Source: Caldilineaceae bacterium (lineage in GTDB: Bacteria; Chloroflexota; Anaerolineae; Caldilineales; Caldilineaceae). From it: 64,000 nt of DNA. The stretch spans positions 1 to 64,000 of the forward strand of contig JAHBVH010000027.1 of NCBI GenBank assembly GCA_019637645.1, read 5' to 3'. The translations under genes were made by a program, and so were the position numbers. This document shows positions 1 to 9,991 of the stretch, piece by piece (position 1 is the first letter of the stretch; each line of letters starts with the position of its first letter). Under the pieces are notes generated by a model. It did not search any database. It was given only the letters and a program-made list of their open reading frames with translations, and was not told the DNA's origin.

Positions 1-58
1 CATTGGTTATTGGTTATTGGTCATGCCCTCTCTGACTTCTGTCCGCTGACTTCTGTCT
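1..58. repeat. Heptamer and pyrimidine-rich tandem repeats
   Basis: The left edge holds TTGGTTA repeated from position 3 to 21 (two full copies and a partial one). It is followed by a pyrimidine-rich stretch with two copies of CTGACTTCTGTC separated by a short spacer. The second repeat has a close relative at 43230-43242 (GCTGACTTCTGTC). It lies just after the stop of the DUF58 gene and has no visible coding content. Confidence 0.6.
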
Positions 59-970
59 TCACCGGCGGCGCAACTGGCGTAACTTGGCAAAGCGTACAAT
101 GGCACGCACGAGATCTTCTTCGGTGGAAAGGGCCAACGCATCAACCCCTGCCCGTTGAAAAGCGTCTTTCAGCGCGGCTTCCCGTTGCAGGGCCGCCTCC
201 CGAAAACGTTGACGGAAACGCTTGTCGCTCGTATCCACATAGAGTTGTTCACCGGTTTCGGCATCCTCCATAATGATCGGGCCAATATCGGGCAGATCAA
301 CCTCGCGCGGGTCCCAAAGGCGAATAGCCAGGACTTCATGGTGGGCGTTGAGTAATTTCAAATGCCGTTCCCAGCCTGGCTCACTAATAAAGTCGGAGAT
401 GACAAAGAGCAAGGAGCGCTGTTTGATGGTGCGCAGCGCGGCCTCGAGCATCGGTGTTAAATTTGTAAGGGAGGATTGGGAAACCGGTGGCTGTTTGAGC
501 AGATCGTTGATCAGACGCAACACTTGGATGCGGCCGCCCCGGGCCGGAATGGTGCGCTCCACCCGGTTGCCATACAAGATCGCCCCCACCCGATTACCGT
601 GGCGGGTCAATAAGCGGGCGACCGTTGTCACAAATTCGATCAACACGGTTCGTTTTAGCGTTTGGATGGCCCCAAAGTCCATGGAAGGGCTCAGATCCAG
701 GAGAAACCAAGCCATAACCTCGCGATCCTCGACATACTGACGAACATAGGGCGTATCCATACGCGCCGTTACATTCCAGTCGATATAGCGAATATCATCC
801 TCGGGTTGATACTCGCGCAGGTCGGCAAAATCGACCCCATAGCCATAGAAGAGGGTGCGATAGTCACCCTGCAACAGCCCATCTAGACGGCGGATCACTT
901 CCCAGTCAAGGCGCAAAAGCAGACGTTCGGGCGTTACGTTAGCTATTCCGGTGGCGGTTGGTATACTCAT
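59..970 (-). CDS. DUF58 domain protein (MoxR partner)
   Basis: A 303-residue DUF58 protein. The family signature (GVDFADLREYQPEDDIRYID) is at residues 45-64 and is followed by a von Willebrand A-like core whose first strand carries DLSPS (92-96), a partial metal-ion-dependent adhesion motif. No membrane segment is visible. DUF58 proteins accompany MoxR AAA ATPases and are thought to act with them in chaperone-like assembly or maturation of other proteins; the target here is unknown. The start codon lies 32 bases inside the end of the upstream moxR-like gene, so the two are probably translationally coupled. The family call is firm and the exact role is not. Confidence 0.9.
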   Translation of the reverse strand: MSIPTATGIANVTPERLLLRLDWEVIRRLDGLLQGDYRTLFYGYGVDFADLREYQPEDDIRYIDWNVTARMDTPYVRQYVEDREVMAWFLLDLSPSMDFGAIQTLKRTVLIEFVTTVARLLTRHGNRVGAILYGNRVERTIPARGGRIQVLRLINDLLKQPPVSQSSLTNLTPMLEAALRTIKQRSLLFVISDFISEPGWERHLKLLNAHHEVLAIRLWDPREVDLPDIGPIIMEDAETGEQLYVDTSDKRFRQRFREAALQREAALKDAFQRAGVDALALSTEEDLVRAIVRFAKLRQLRRR

Positions 971-1949
971 GCAGTGGCACCTCCGGCGTGGGGATACGAT
1001 TGAGAATCTTGGTCAGGAGATCGTCGGCGGTTACATTGTCCGAAAGCGCCTCATAGGAGAGCACCAACCGATGCCGGATCACATCAAAGGCCACGTCGAG
1101 CACCTCTTGGGGCAGGGCATAGCTGCGACCACGCACAAAGGCCAAAGCCCGCGCCGCCAAGATCAAGTTGATGGAAGCACGCGGGCTAGCACCAAAGGTG
1201 AGGTAGGGGGCAAGCTCCTTGAGGCCGATCTCTTTAGGTTGCCGTGTGGCCGCCACCAACTTCACCGCATATTCAATCAGCGCTGGATCGACATAGACCT
1301 TATCAACTTCCTGCTGTAGCGCCAACAGTTGGTGGGTCGTTAAGACCTTCTGCACTGCCTGGAGCGCGCTGGTCATCCGCTCCACAATTACAAATTCTTC
1401 GGTTGCCGAGGGATAGCCGACCAACACCTTGAGCATAAAGCGATCGACTTGGGCTTCGGGCAGCGGATAGGTGCCCTCGGTTTCAATTGGGTTTTGGGTG
1501 GCGAGGACAAGAAAAGGCTTGGGCACGGGAAAAGTTTCGCGGCCAATGGTCACTTGCCGTTCCTGCATGACCTCGAGCAACGCGCTCTGCACCTTAGCCG
1601 GGGCGCGGTTGATCTCATCGGCCAGCAACAGATTGGTAAAGACCGGCCCAAAGGCCGTATTAAATTCACCCGTTTTCTGGTTGTAAATGCGCGTGCCCAC
1701 CAAATCAGCAGGCACTAGATCGGGCGTAAATTGAATCCGCTTAAACTCACCACCGATGGCTTCGGCCAAGGTCTTGATCGCCATGGTTTTGGCAAGCCCT
1801 GGCACGCCTTCAACGAGAATATGGCCCCGCGCCAACAAGGCAACCACCAGCCGTTCCAACAAATGGTCCTGACCAACGATAACCTTCTTGACCTCGTACA
1901 AGACACGCTCCATCAGCGTCCCCTGCTCGGGATTGCGAAATTGGTCCAT
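939..1949 (-). CDS. MoxR-family AAA+ ATPase
   Basis: A 336-residue MoxR ATPase. Walker A is GVPGLAKT (48-55), Walker B is LLLADEINRA (near 110), and the sensor/arginine-finger region ATQNPIETEGTYPLPEAQVDRF is typical of the family. The length matches MoxR proteins (about 310-340). The start is supported by a GGAGA ribosome-binding site just upstream. The gene sits between a trypsin-like protease upstream and the DUF58 gene downstream. This arrangement suggests ATP-driven maturation or quality control of an envelope or enzyme complex, which is inference. Confidence 0.93.
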   Translation of the reverse strand: MDQFRNPEQGTLMERVLYEVKKVIVGQDHLLERLVVALLARGHILVEGVPGLAKTMAIKTLAEAIGGEFKRIQFTPDLVPADLVGTRIYNQKTGEFNTAFGPVFTNLLLADEINRAPAKVQSALLEVMQERQVTIGRETFPVPKPFLVLATQNPIETEGTYPLPEAQVDRFMLKVLVGYPSATEEFVIVERMTSALQAVQKVLTTHQLLALQQEVDKVYVDPALIEYAVKLVAATRQPKEIGLKELAPYLTFGASPRASINLILAARALAFVRGRSYALPQEVLDVAFDVIRHRLVLSYEALSDNVTADDLLTKILNRIPTPEVPLHEYTNRHRNS

Positions 1950-2001
1950 GGGAGTCTCCTTCTTCGCGTAGGACAGTGTGCCAGTGGGACAGTCCTAGTT
2001 C

Positions 2002-2859
2002 TTAATACGGCGGCAGACCAGCGGCACCGCCAGCCACATTAATCGGGACGGCAAAGCCAATGCCAATAAAGAAGCTCTCTTCGGTGGGATTGACCAACCC
2101 GGCGACAATGCCAACAACCTGACCATAGCGGTTTAGTAGCGGCCCACCCGAGTTGCCAGGGTTAACCGCGGCATCAATTTGGATCAAACCGCTTAGGCGT
2201 TGTTCGCTGTCTGGTGGGCGGAAGGTCCGATCAAAGCCAGAGATCACACCGGCACTCATAGAGCCATAGAGGCCCAAGGGATGGCCGACCACATAGGCTT
2301 CATCGCCGATGCGCATAGCGTTGGGGTTTCCCAAAATCGCTGGCACCAGAAGCTCCGGCAATTGACTAGCACCAAGCACAGCAATGTCGTTCTCGGGCTG
2401 GGTAGCTAGAATTTGGCCGCTGGCCTCGGTCCCATCGGCAAAGGTCAGTCGAATGGTCGTGGCGTCGGTGATCACATGCAGGCTGGTGAGAATATCACCA
2501 TTGGTATTGATCACCACCCCCGTACCCAAGCCGTAGCCCTCGTCTGCTTCGTCTTCGGCATTGTCAGTCGCGCCGGTCCGTTGGGTTTGGATTAGAACAA
2601 TCGAAGGCTGAATCGCTTGGTAGACAAGGGAAGAGTAGGCCGGGGCTGGCGTGGCGGCCGCGAGGGTTGCCGAAACGGATTGATTGACCTCAGTCAAAGT
2701 CAGGGAGGGGAGTGGCGGGAAGAGCGCTTGATAGAGCAGCAACGCCACAAAGGTGGCAACAACCCCAGAGACAAATGGCGCAGTACGCGTTGCATAAGAG
2801 CGGAGGTATGTCAGGCGTCGTTGCCATAGGCCGACTTGTGAAGCAAACCGTTCGTTCAT
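2002..2859 (-). CDS. Membrane-anchored HtrA-like serine protease without PDZ
   Basis: A 285-residue trypsin-like (S1C) protease. A single N-terminal membrane segment (about residues 24-44) would anchor it with the protease domain outside. The catalytic triad is readable: His128 in TSLHVI, Asp158 in NDIAVL and Ser237 in GNSGGPL. The chain ends shortly after IGFAVPINV, where longer HtrA/DegP proteins continue into PDZ domains, so this is a PDZ-less form. The C-terminal end (GGAAGLPPY) is short and low-complexity. It lies about 50 bases upstream of the moxR-like gene in the same direction and is probably co-transcribed. Likely role: extracytoplasmic protein quality control. Confidence 0.88.
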   Translation of the reverse strand: MNERFASQVGLWQRRLTYLRSYATRTAPFVSGVVATFVALLLYQALFPPLPSLTLTEVNQSVSATLAAATPAPAYSSLVYQAIQPSIVLIQTQRTGATDNAEDEADEGYGLGTGVVINTNGDILTSLHVITDATTIRLTFADGTEASGQILATQPENDIAVLGASQLPELLVPAILGNPNAMRIGDEAYVVGHPLGLYGSMSAGVISGFDRTFRPPDSEQRLSGLIQIDAAVNPGNSGGPLLNRYGQVVGIVAGLVNPTEESFFIGIGFAVPINVAGGAAGLPPY

Positions 2860-2942
2860 ATCGCGTTAGAGAAAGTTCCTATCTTCAGCCCAGCATGGGG
2901 GAGGTGTCCCAAAGTTAGCCAAGCTGCTGCGTCGATGGGCCT

Positions 2943-2951
2943 AGTATAACA
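2943..2951 (-). promoter_or_regulatory. Possible extended -10 promoter element for the protease gene
   Basis: On the minus strand the sequence reads TGTTATACT, an extended -10 (TGnTATACT), about 85 bases before the protease start. No convincing -35 hexamer is seen, and an AT-rich tract precedes it. It is plausible as the promoter of the protease-moxR-DUF58 group but rests only on the -10 match. Confidence 0.35.
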
Positions 2952-3013
2952 TTACTTTTTATAGAAAAAGATGAGACTATCGTGAGAAAAAGGTAGAGTA
3001 GTGGACACATGGC

Positions 3014-6000
3014 CTATTCGCTGACAGGGGCGTGGATAGTTACCGGTGTAAGCGGGGCCAGCTGATCGGGCAGGAGATGACCATCTGGATCGGTAACAGC
3101 CGTGCGCGCCCCATTGGCTTGGGGATCATAGAAACCGACGGCAAGGCTATAGTCACCGGGCGCGGCATTGTCAGCCACTGGAATGACAATGTCCTCCTCA
3201 ATGAGTTCACCAGGCAGCCAGGACCAAGTGGGGTTGTTACCAGCTTGCGGAATGCCATCGGCTTGGCCAGCCATGCCCAAGGTGGGATGATAGAGATGGA
3301 CAAAGCGCGTCAATGAGCGTTGGGTGGGTGTGAGACTCCGAAAGGTGAGGTGTACGGTCAATGCACGGCCTGGCACCAGACCATCTGCTGGCAGATCCAC
3401 CGTAAAGCGCACCAATTCGGCTAGATCACCAAAGCGCAGCCCTGTGGTATGGGCTGGCAATGGTTGCCGATCGCGCACGAATTTTATGGGTGCCAGAGGA
3501 ATCGCATCGACAGGCTGACCATCTGGGCCGACGCCAAACAACCGGTCTTGTGTTTGCAAGTCATAGAGCCCCACGCGCGGCCATAGGAGTGTGTTGGCGG
3601 CATCCGCAGGAAGCTGTAACTGATATTCGTCGATCACGGTATTCCCAGGAAGCCAGAGGGTGGTTGGCTGAAAGTCTAGCCCTGGCGCTTGGTCTTGTTG
3701 AGCAATGACCTGCTCCTGCGCATTGACCAAATGCACAAAGCCATGCAGGTCAACTGTCAGCGCGGCATTGGTCTGCCAATAGAGCCGCACCGACAGCCGC
3801 TGACCGGGGCTGATCAAGAAAGGTGTGTTGGCTGGTGGCGGCGTCCAATCCCCATCAACCCCATAATCCGCGCCCACCAATTCAATTGCGTCACCGAGTT
3901 TGGCCCCAAGCAATTGATGGGGCGACGGCGGTGGGGCAGCTTCTTCGGCGGCGTTCAAGCGGCCAATGACCACCGGGGAGACTAGCGCCTCCGTACTGTT
4001 GCTCACGACCAAACCGGCAGCTACCTGATAGGTTCCATCTGCCTCGCCCTCTGGCAGCAATAACTGCACAGCATCATCGACCACCGTACCTGGTGCCCAG
4101 TTGGCCGCGGATAAGGTATTAAAGTAGGGGCGTCGCAGATAATCTTGGACAATTGCACCTGTTGCGTCGCGGAGTTGCCACCGAAATTGGAGCTGCGCTG
4201 GTGGCGGATCGGCCACGTACCAGTAGGAATAGAGCAACATCTCCCCTGCTTGCAGTGGCTCCACCCGGAAACCTAATAGCTGTACACCCCACCCTTCGAC
4301 GGCTTCTTCTGGGCTTTGGAGTGGTTCTAGTGAAGGCTGCTGCACCCAAGCCGTGACGCCAGCAGCGAAGAAGAGAGCAGGCAGGAGTGCCAACCAACGA
4401 TAACGATGGGCAACGAAACAGAGGAGGGCCAGCAATGCCAAGGTAAGTAGGCTGAGGAGCGCACCGCCGCTGGCGAGCGGCGGATCTTGCCACTGCTTGT
4501 GGAGGGTGTAAACACCACGCGGCAGTTGGACGGTTAAGAGCCCGAGATCGGTGCTCGGATAGGCCAACAGTGGCTGGTCGTTTGGACCAGTAATCTGCCA
4601 ACCTGGAAAATAAAACTCTTGAAAGCGCAAGGTCGTCGTGACCGGCACGTTGACCCGCATTGACAGGGCTAGCGGACTGATCTGGAGCTGACTTATGCGC
4701 AAGCGTGGCCCAGCCGTGGGTAGCGTATCCAGGGTTAGGTCCGCAGCCGGCCACCGTGGGCGAAACTCATGGACAGAGCTGGCCGGATCATCGGTCAACA
4801 CGCCTTTTTCCACTTCGGCTTGGGCCAATAGGGGTGCATCGAGACGAACACTAGCCGGTGAATAGAAATCGATCTCGCCAAATTGAGGGCGCTGCGTGCC
4901 AATCAAGAGGAGGAGGATGACCAACGCCCCCACGCCCTGCCAGCGGCCCTGAGGCAGACGCGCGAGCCAGCCCCCCGCCAGCAGGGCAAACGAGAGGGAG
5001 ACCAACGAGAGTAAGCGCCAGGGGAATTGAACGGCAGCCAACCAATCATAGCGCTGCCACAGCGGCAAGGTCCATGCCCCCACGGCCAACATAGCCATGA
5101 GGGCCGACAAGAGCCAGAAAAGCCAGAGCCCCGTCCAACGCCGTGCGCCGAGAAAGCCACCCACGGCCAGGAGGAGTTGCACCAAGCCAAGTTGAACAGG
5201 CCGGGCAAAATCATATTGATAGAAAAGGTGGGGATCGAGAAAATTACGCCACTGCCACACATTGTCCGGCAACCAGCCATCACGCGCCATGGCATAGGCA
5301 GCCTCCGAAAGATAGCGTCGATCCACCACCATAGGTAGCCAGAAGAAGGCACTCACCCCCATGGCGGCAAGCAAGGCCAATGTCAGCCAACCCAAGCTGG
5401 ACCAACGATGCCCGGTTGTCCACCAGATGACCAACAGATAGGCCAGCAGATAGGGGACGGTAAAGAGGAGGGTCAAGCTGTGGGTGAGCGCCAAGCCGCC
5501 GAGAAAAAATGCGGTCAACAAAAGATAACTCAGCGGACGCGGTAGGATCAACACCCGACGGGTGCTCCATAGCACCCACGGCAGCAAGGCTTGCGCCAGC
5601 GCTTCGGGCAGCGATCCACGGATGTAGACATTGACCAGCAGATAGGGCGCATACATATAGGCCACACCCACCACCAACACCGGCCAAAGGGATTCTGACC
5701 GAGCAGCGGCCGAGGTCGTCTGCAAAGTTGGCGCGTTGAAGAGATCGCGCGCCAACATCATTGCCCCCGCGCCAGCCACAACCACAGCCAGCACAAAACC
5801 CCCGGCATAGGCCCAATAGAGCGTCGCGCCCAACCAATTGAGAACTAAGGCAAGGTAATAAGCGCCGGGGGGATAGAAATTAAAGACAGGATAGCCATAG
5901 CCAAGCTGCATGGCCGACAACCAGCGGGGCAGCAAGACCCCATCAGCCACGGCGCTAGCCAGTGCCGCCAAGCGCAGGAGATGCGTACGTCCATCAAACG

Positions 6001-6103
6001 AAGCCGTCAGCCCGTAGGAAAAGAGTGGTTGCAGGGCAGGTAGTGCCAGCAAGAGCCAGAGCGGCACAATCAGCAAAAGTGGGTAACGCATTGGTTTCAG
6101 CAT
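3014..6103 (-). CDS. Large polytopic membrane protein, PTPS-related / glycosyltransferase-like
   Basis: About 1,029 residues. The N-terminal half is strongly hydrophobic with roughly a dozen membrane helices and carries the GTC-like loop 'SFDGRTHLLRLAALASAV' followed by 'GYGYPVFNFYPPGAYYLA'. This pattern is seen in Chloroflexota proteins annotated as 6-pyruvoyl-tetrahydropterin synthase-related membrane proteins and resembles GT-C glycosyltransferases. The C-terminal half is soluble and beta-rich, with repeated sandwich-like segments, and is probably extracellular. The open frame extends to 6214, but that stretch contains the sdh terminator hairpin (6156-6196), so the ATG at 6103 (or 6091) is the likely start. 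The substrate is unknown; a role in cell-surface glycan or lipid transfer is inference. Confidence 0.75.
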   Translation of the reverse strand: MLKPMRYPLLLIVPLWLLLALPALQPLFSYGLTASFDGRTHLLRLAALASAVADGVLLPRWLSAMQLGYGYPVFNFYPPGAYYLALVLNWLGATLYWAYAGGFVLAVVVAGAGAMMLARDLFNAPTLQTTSAAARSESLWPVLVVGVAYMYAPYLLVNVYIRGSLPEALAQALLPWVLWSTRRVLILPRPLSYLLLTAFFLGGLALTHSLTLLFTVPYLLAYLLVIWWTTGHRWSSLGWLTLALLAAMGVSAFFWLPMVVDRRYLSEAAYAMARDGWLPDNVWQWRNFLDPHLFYQYDFARPVQLGLVQLLLAVGGFLGARRWTGLWLFWLLSALMAMLAVGAWTLPLWQRYDWLAAVQFPWRLLSLVSLSFALLAGGWLARLPQGRWQGVGALVILLLLIGTQRPQFGEIDFYSPASVRLDAPLLAQAEVEKGVLTDDPASSVHEFRPRWPAADLTLDTLPTAGPRLRISQLQISPLALSMRVNVPVTTTLRFQEFYFPGWQITGPNDQPLLAYPSTDLGLLTVQLPRGVYTLHKQWQDPPLASGGALLSLLTLALLALLCFVAHRYRWLALLPALFFAAGVTAWVQQPSLEPLQSPEEAVEGWGVQLLGFRVEPLQAGEMLLYSYWYVADPPPAQLQFRWQLRDATGAIVQDYLRRPYFNTLSAANWAPGTVVDDAVQLLLPEGEADGTYQVAAGLVVSNSTEALVSPVVIGRLNAAEEAAPPPSPHQLLGAKLGDAIELVGADYGVDGDWTPPPANTPFLISPGQRLSVRLYWQTNAALTVDLHGFVHLVNAQEQVIAQQDQAPGLDFQPTTLWLPGNTVIDEYQLQLPADAANTLLWPRVGLYDLQTQDRLFGVGPDGQPVDAIPLAPIKFVRDRQPLPAHTTGLRFGDLAELVRFTVDLPADGLVPGRALTVHLTFRSLTPTQRSLTRFVHLYHPTLGMAGQADGIPQAGNNPTWSWLPGELIEEDIVIPVADNAAPGDYSLAVGFYDPQANGARTAVTDPDGHLLPDQLAPLTPVTIHAPVSE

Positions 6104-6155
6104 AGGTAATCTGACCCATTCTGCCACCAGTCCCACACTTTGCGCAAAACAGCAA

Positions 6156-6196
6156 GAGTGCGCTGACTCCCCTCTGCAAGGGAAGTCAGCGCACTC
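6156..6196 (-). terminator. Hairpin terminator after the sdh operon
   Basis: A 13-bp perfect stem (GAGTGCGCTGACT / AGTCAGCGCACTC) encloses a 15-base loop. It lies 57 bases past the sdhB stop and just upstream of the next gene's start. On the minus strand the stem is followed by CTTGCTGTTTTG, a weak U-rich tract. It marks the end of the sdhC-sdhA-sdhB transcript and argues against the longer start for the downstream membrane protein. Confidence 0.75.
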
Positions 6197-6252
6197 CTCT
6201 TTCCTTCTATCCAACTAGAGAGGGGATAAACAGGTAGCCAGCGCGCCTGCGC

Positions 6253-7032
6253 TTAGCCAGCGCCGCCGGAGCTTTCTAGGGATTTGCCAGCCCCCGTCAG
6301 GGCACCGATATAGTAGTCACGGTTCAACATGCCAATAAAGTCAATGCTAATCGACTTGGGGCAGGCTGCTTCACATTCGCGGATATTGGTGCAACCGCCA
6401 AAGCCTTCTTGGTCATGTTGTTGGACCATCAGGACCGCGCGGTCATAGCGTTCGGCTTGGCCTTGGGGCAACAGGTTGAGATGTTCAGCTTTGGCCGCGG
6501 TAAAGAGCATGCCCGACCCATTGGGGCAGGCCGCGACACACGCGCCACAGCCAATACACGCCGCGGCATCCATGGCGAGATCAGCCACCTTCTTGGGCAC
6601 AGGAATCGAATTGGCGTCCGGTGCAGAACCAGTTGAGACCGAGACAAAACCACCGGCTTCGACAATGCGATCAAAGGCACTGCGGTTGACCACCAGATCC
6701 TTGATCAAAGGAAAGGCAGCCGAGCGCCACGGCTCTACCACAATGGTATCGCCATCCTTGAAGGTGCGCATGTGCAACTGACAGGTCGCCACTGCTTTCT
6801 TGGGACCATGGGCGATGCCATTGATCACCAACCCACAGGAACCACAGATCCCTTCTCGGCAATCATGGTCAAAGGCAACTGGCTCTTCCCCCCGGCTTTG
6901 CAGCTCTTCATTCAACTTGTCGAGCATTTCCAAGAACGACGCATCGTGGCTTACATCATCCAACTCATAGTCCACCAACCGGCCCGCTTGGTTCTGGCTT
7001 TTTTGCCGCCAGATCTTCAGGTGTAACTTCAT
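6253..7032 (-). CDS. sdhB: Succinate dehydrogenase/fumarate reductase iron-sulfur subunit
   Basis: This 259-residue protein passes electrons from SdhA flavin to the membrane subunit in complex II. An N-terminal [2Fe-2S] ferredoxin domain carries Cys58, Cys63 and Cys66 (CREGICGSC) plus the later Cys in ATCQLHM. The C-terminal domain has [15 protein letters not shown] and [15 protein letters not shown], which bind the [4Fe-4S] and [3Fe-4S] clusters. Length and motif order match the SdhB group that pairs with a single SdhC (non-E. coli type). It is the last gene of the sdhC-A-B operon, 109 bases after sdhA and before a hairpin terminator. Confidence 0.96.
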   Translation of the reverse strand: MKLHLKIWRQKSQNQAGRLVDYELDDVSHDASFLEMLDKLNEELQSRGEEPVAFDHDCREGICGSCGLVINGIAHGPKKAVATCQLHMRTFKDGDTIVVEPWRSAAFPLIKDLVVNRSAFDRIVEAGGFVSVSTGSAPDANSIPVPKKVADLAMDAAACIGCGACVAACPNGSGMLFTAAKAEHLNLLPQGQAERYDRAVLMVQQHDQEGFGGCTNIRECEAACPKSISIDFIGMLNRDYYIGALTGAGKSLESSGGAG

Positions 7033-7141
7033 GATTTTCTTACTTTCTATCTAGTATGTGGTACAGCATGCGTGAGCCAGCCCAGCGATAGTGCCGATGG
7101 CACCACCGCCAAAGAGCGCGCCACGCAGCGCGTATCACAGT

Positions 7142-9106
7142 TTATTTATAGCTGCGCTGACTGAGTTTGACATAATCAAAGGTCAAAGGCTCTTTGTTCA
7201 GGATCGGTGTAGCCCCATCCCCGGCATATTGCCAGGCCGCGACGTAGGCAAAGTGCTCGTCGTCGCGCAGTGCCTCACCGTCGGGTGTTTGGCTTTCCTC
7301 CCGGAAATGCCCACCACACGATTCATTCCGATTCAGGGCGTCAAAGCACATCAATTCGCCCAGTTCCAAGAAGTCGGCCAAACGGCCAGCCTTTTCGAGC
7401 GATTGATTCAACTCGTCCTTACCACCCAACACTTTTACATTTTCCCAGAACTCAGCGCGTAGTGCGGGAATTTTTTCTAGGGCAGTCTGTAGCCCTTCGG
7501 CGGTGCGCCCCATGCCACAATAGTCCCACATCAATTGACCAAGCTCTTTGTGAAAGGAATCAACGGTGCGTTTGCCATTGATCTTGAGCAGGCGACCGAT
7601 CCGTCCCTCGACTGTTGCCATCGCTTCCTTTACCGCGTCATGGCTCGTGGTAACTGGCTCTAATTTGGTCTGCGCCAGATAGTTACCCATGGTCAATGGT
7701 ACAATGAAATAGCCATCCGAAAGCCCTTGCATCAAGGCACTAGCGCCCAAGCGATTGGCACCGTGATCCGAGAAATTAGCTTCACCAACCACAAAGAGAC
7801 CAGGGATCGTGCTTTGCAGATTGTAATCCACCCAGAGGCCACCCATGGTATAGTGAACAGCCGGATAGATCCGCATGGGAACTTTGTAGGGGTCCTCGCC
7901 CGTGATGTTATCATACATATCGAAGAGGTTGCCATAACGGTCGCGGATCACCGGCTCGCCCAGGCGACCAATCGCGGCGGCAAAGTCTAGATAGACGCCA
8001 TTCTTCAGTTCACCAACCCCATAGCCATCATCGACCACGACTTTCGCGGCGCGTGAGGCGACGTCGCGCGGCACCAAGTTGCCAAAGGCAGGATAGCGCT
8101 CTTCCAGGAAGTAATAGCGTTCGCCCTCGGGAATGTCGCGCGGGTTGCGCTTATCATCTGCGCTGCGGGGTACCCAAATGCGCCCATCATTCCGCAACGA
8201 TTCGCTCATCAGCGTCAACTTGGACTGTTCTTCGCCAGCCACGGGAATACAGGTAGGGTGAATTTGGGTGAAGCAGGGATTCCCAAAATAGGCACCGCGC
8301 TTATAGGCCCGCCAAATGGCGGACGTATTACAACCCTTGGCATTGGTAGAAAGGTAATAAACATTGCCATAGCCACCGGTCGCCAACACCACCGCATCCG
8401 CTAAATGGGCTTCGACCTTGCCGGTTGCCATATCGCGCGCGATGATCCCACGCGCCCGCCCATTGACAACAATCAGATCAAGCATTTCGCTGCGGGGATG
8501 CATCTCTACTTTCCCGGCAGCAACTTGGCGGGCAAGGGCTTGATAGGCCCCCAGCAACAGTTGTTGACCAGTTTGCCCACGCGCATAGAAGGTGCGCGAG
8601 ACCTGAGCACCGCCAAAAGAGCGGTTGTCGAGCATCCCACCATATTCACGCGCAAAGGGCACGCCTTGCGCGACACACTGGTCAATAATTTGGTTGCTGA
8701 TCTCAGCGAGCCGATAGACATTGGCCTCGCGGGCGCGATAGTCGCCCCCTTTGACGGTGTCATAAAATAAGCGGAAGACACTGTCACCGTCATTGCGGTA
8801 ATTCTTGGCAGCGTTAATCCCACCTTGGGCCGCCACGCTATGGGCGCGGCGGGCGCTGTCTTGGTAGCAGAAGCTCTTGACATTGTAGCCTAGCTCACCC
8901 ATAGTCGCCGCTGCTGCACCACCGGCCAAACCCGTACCAACAATAATAACGGTATATTTACGTTTATTGGCAGGGTTGACCAATTTCATTTCAAATTTAT
9001 GCTTTTCCCACTTCTGCTCAATTGGACCAGAAGGAATGCCAGCGTTTAACGTTGCTTCGGTAAAGACCGGCATTGTTGTCACCGCAGGCGATGTCGATGT
9101 AGCCAT
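7142..9106 (-). CDS. sdhA: Succinate dehydrogenase/fumarate reductase flavoprotein subunit
   Basis: About 654 residues, the catalytic subunit oxidising succinate to fumarate. A Rossmann motif ([19 protein letters not shown]) near the N-terminus binds [17 protein letters not shown] contains the histidine that normally carries covalent FAD, and TQIHPTC and the region around [16 protein letters not shown] are active-site and family landmarks. The open frame reaches 9133, but the ATG at 9106 is preceded by GAGGAGTG at proper spacing and gives MATSTSPAV, so it is taken as the start. The length fits the long SdhA group of Bacteroidota/Chloroflexota-type complexes. Confidence 0.96.
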   Translation of the reverse strand: MATSTSPAVTTMPVFTEATLNAGIPSGPIEQKWEKHKFEMKLVNPANKRKYTVIIVGTGLAGGAAAATMGELGYNVKSFCYQDSARRAHSVAAQGGINAAKNYRNDGDSVFRLFYDTVKGGDYRAREANVYRLAEISNQIIDQCVAQGVPFAREYGGMLDNRSFGGAQVSRTFYARGQTGQQLLLGAYQALARQVAAGKVEMHPRSEMLDLIVVNGRARGIIARDMATGKVEAHLADAVVLATGGYGNVYYLSTNAKGCNTSAIWRAYKRGAYFGNPCFTQIHPTCIPVAGEEQSKLTLMSESLRNDGRIWVPRSADDKRNPRDIPEGERYYFLEERYPAFGNLVPRDVASRAAKVVVDDGYGVGELKNGVYLDFAAAIGRLGEPVIRDRYGNLFDMYDNITGEDPYKVPMRIYPAVHYTMGGLWVDYNLQSTIPGLFVVGEANFSDHGANRLGASALMQGLSDGYFIVPLTMGNYLAQTKLEPVTTSHDAVKEAMATVEGRIGRLLKINGKRTVDSFHKELGQLMWDYCGMGRTAEGLQTALEKIPALRAEFWENVKVLGGKDELNQSLEKAGRLADFLELGELMCFDALNRNESCGGHFREESQTPDGEALRDDEHFAYVAAWQYAGDGATPILNKEPLTFDYVKLSQRSYK

Positions 9107-9307
9107 CCTACACTCCTCAAATTTACAAAACAAACTGATAGTAACGCTTGTTGACGCTATCCTGTTGCAGTAGTGTTACAGCTCTACCCCACAAACGAAA
9201 AGCTTCGTAGCACCCTTGCCCCGACAGGCGCGTCTCTCTTTCCAGTAAGGCGAGCGATCTAGCTCGTGTATAACTCAATAATGCAGCGCTTGTAGAGAGG
9301 GGAGACC

Positions 9308-9991
9308 CTACAAGGTTACAATGCCAACTAGCACCGCCAACGGAACAGCGGCGAAACCAACCGGAATAAGAATGGCTAAGGCCCAAGCAACGGCACGGAT
9401 CGACGGCGTCAACGTGCGATTTGTAATCCCCAGCGTTTGGCACATACTCCAAGTGCCATGATAGAGATGGAAACCCAGTGCTATCACCGCAAGTAAGTAG
9501 ATCCCCACATTGATCGGATTTTGAAAACCACTCACCAAGTTATGATAGGCATCGCCACGAATAAAATTATTATGAAGTATCGGCACGCCCCAAGTGAGGT
9601 GGGCCAAGTGAAAGATAACAAACAAAAGAATTGTCAACCCACCCCAGCGCATGGTTAACGACGCATAGTCCGCCTCCACCCGCTTGGTGACAGCATAGCG
9701 CTGAGGCCGCGCAATTTGTGCTTGGCGGGTCAAGGAGAGTGCAGCCCAAATATGCGCAACGATCGAGCCCACTAACACGATCCGGGCAAGCGTAAGCAGG
9801 TGAAGATGACCAAAAACCGGCTCCCCCAAAGCGCGTAACCCTTCTGCGTAGTGGTTAAAATATTCGGCACCAAAGAAAACCTTGAGATTTCCATACATAT
9901 GCATCACCACATAGCCAACCCAGATTAGCCCGGTGACTGCCATAATGACTTTCTTGCCGATCGACGACTGCGTCAGTGCCATTACTGCCAT
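9308..9991 (-). CDS. sdhC: Succinate dehydrogenase cytochrome b subunit
   Basis: This 227-residue membrane protein has five hydrophobic segments, consistent with the fused cytochrome b558-type SdhC that alone anchors SdhA and SdhB. Histidines in predicted helices (VVMHMYGNL, HLHLLTLARI, IVAHIW, VIFHLAHLTWG, GFHLYHGTW) are candidates for the two haem b ligands. The start is supported by GAGGAG upstream. It is first in the operon; about 200 bases separate it from sdhA, longer than usual, and no hairpin was recognised there. No separate SdhD gene is present, as expected for this class. Confidence 0.93.
   Translation of the reverse strand: MAVMALTQSSIGKKVIMAVTGLIWVGYVVMHMYGNLKVFFGAEYFNHYAEGLRALGEPVFGHLHLLTLARIVLVGSIVAHIWAALSLTRQAQIARPQRYAVTKRVEADYASLTMRWGGLTILLFVIFHLAHLTWGVPILHNNFIRGDAYHNLVSGFQNPINVGIYLLAVIALGFHLYHGTWSMCQTLGITNRTLTPSIRAVAWALAILIPVGFAAVPLAVLVGIVTL

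Noticed and set aside
6104..6214. Longer N-terminus for the large membrane protein
   Set aside because: It would encode the sdh terminator hairpin and a cysteine-rich segment unlike the family; the ATG at 6103 leads directly into the first membrane helix.
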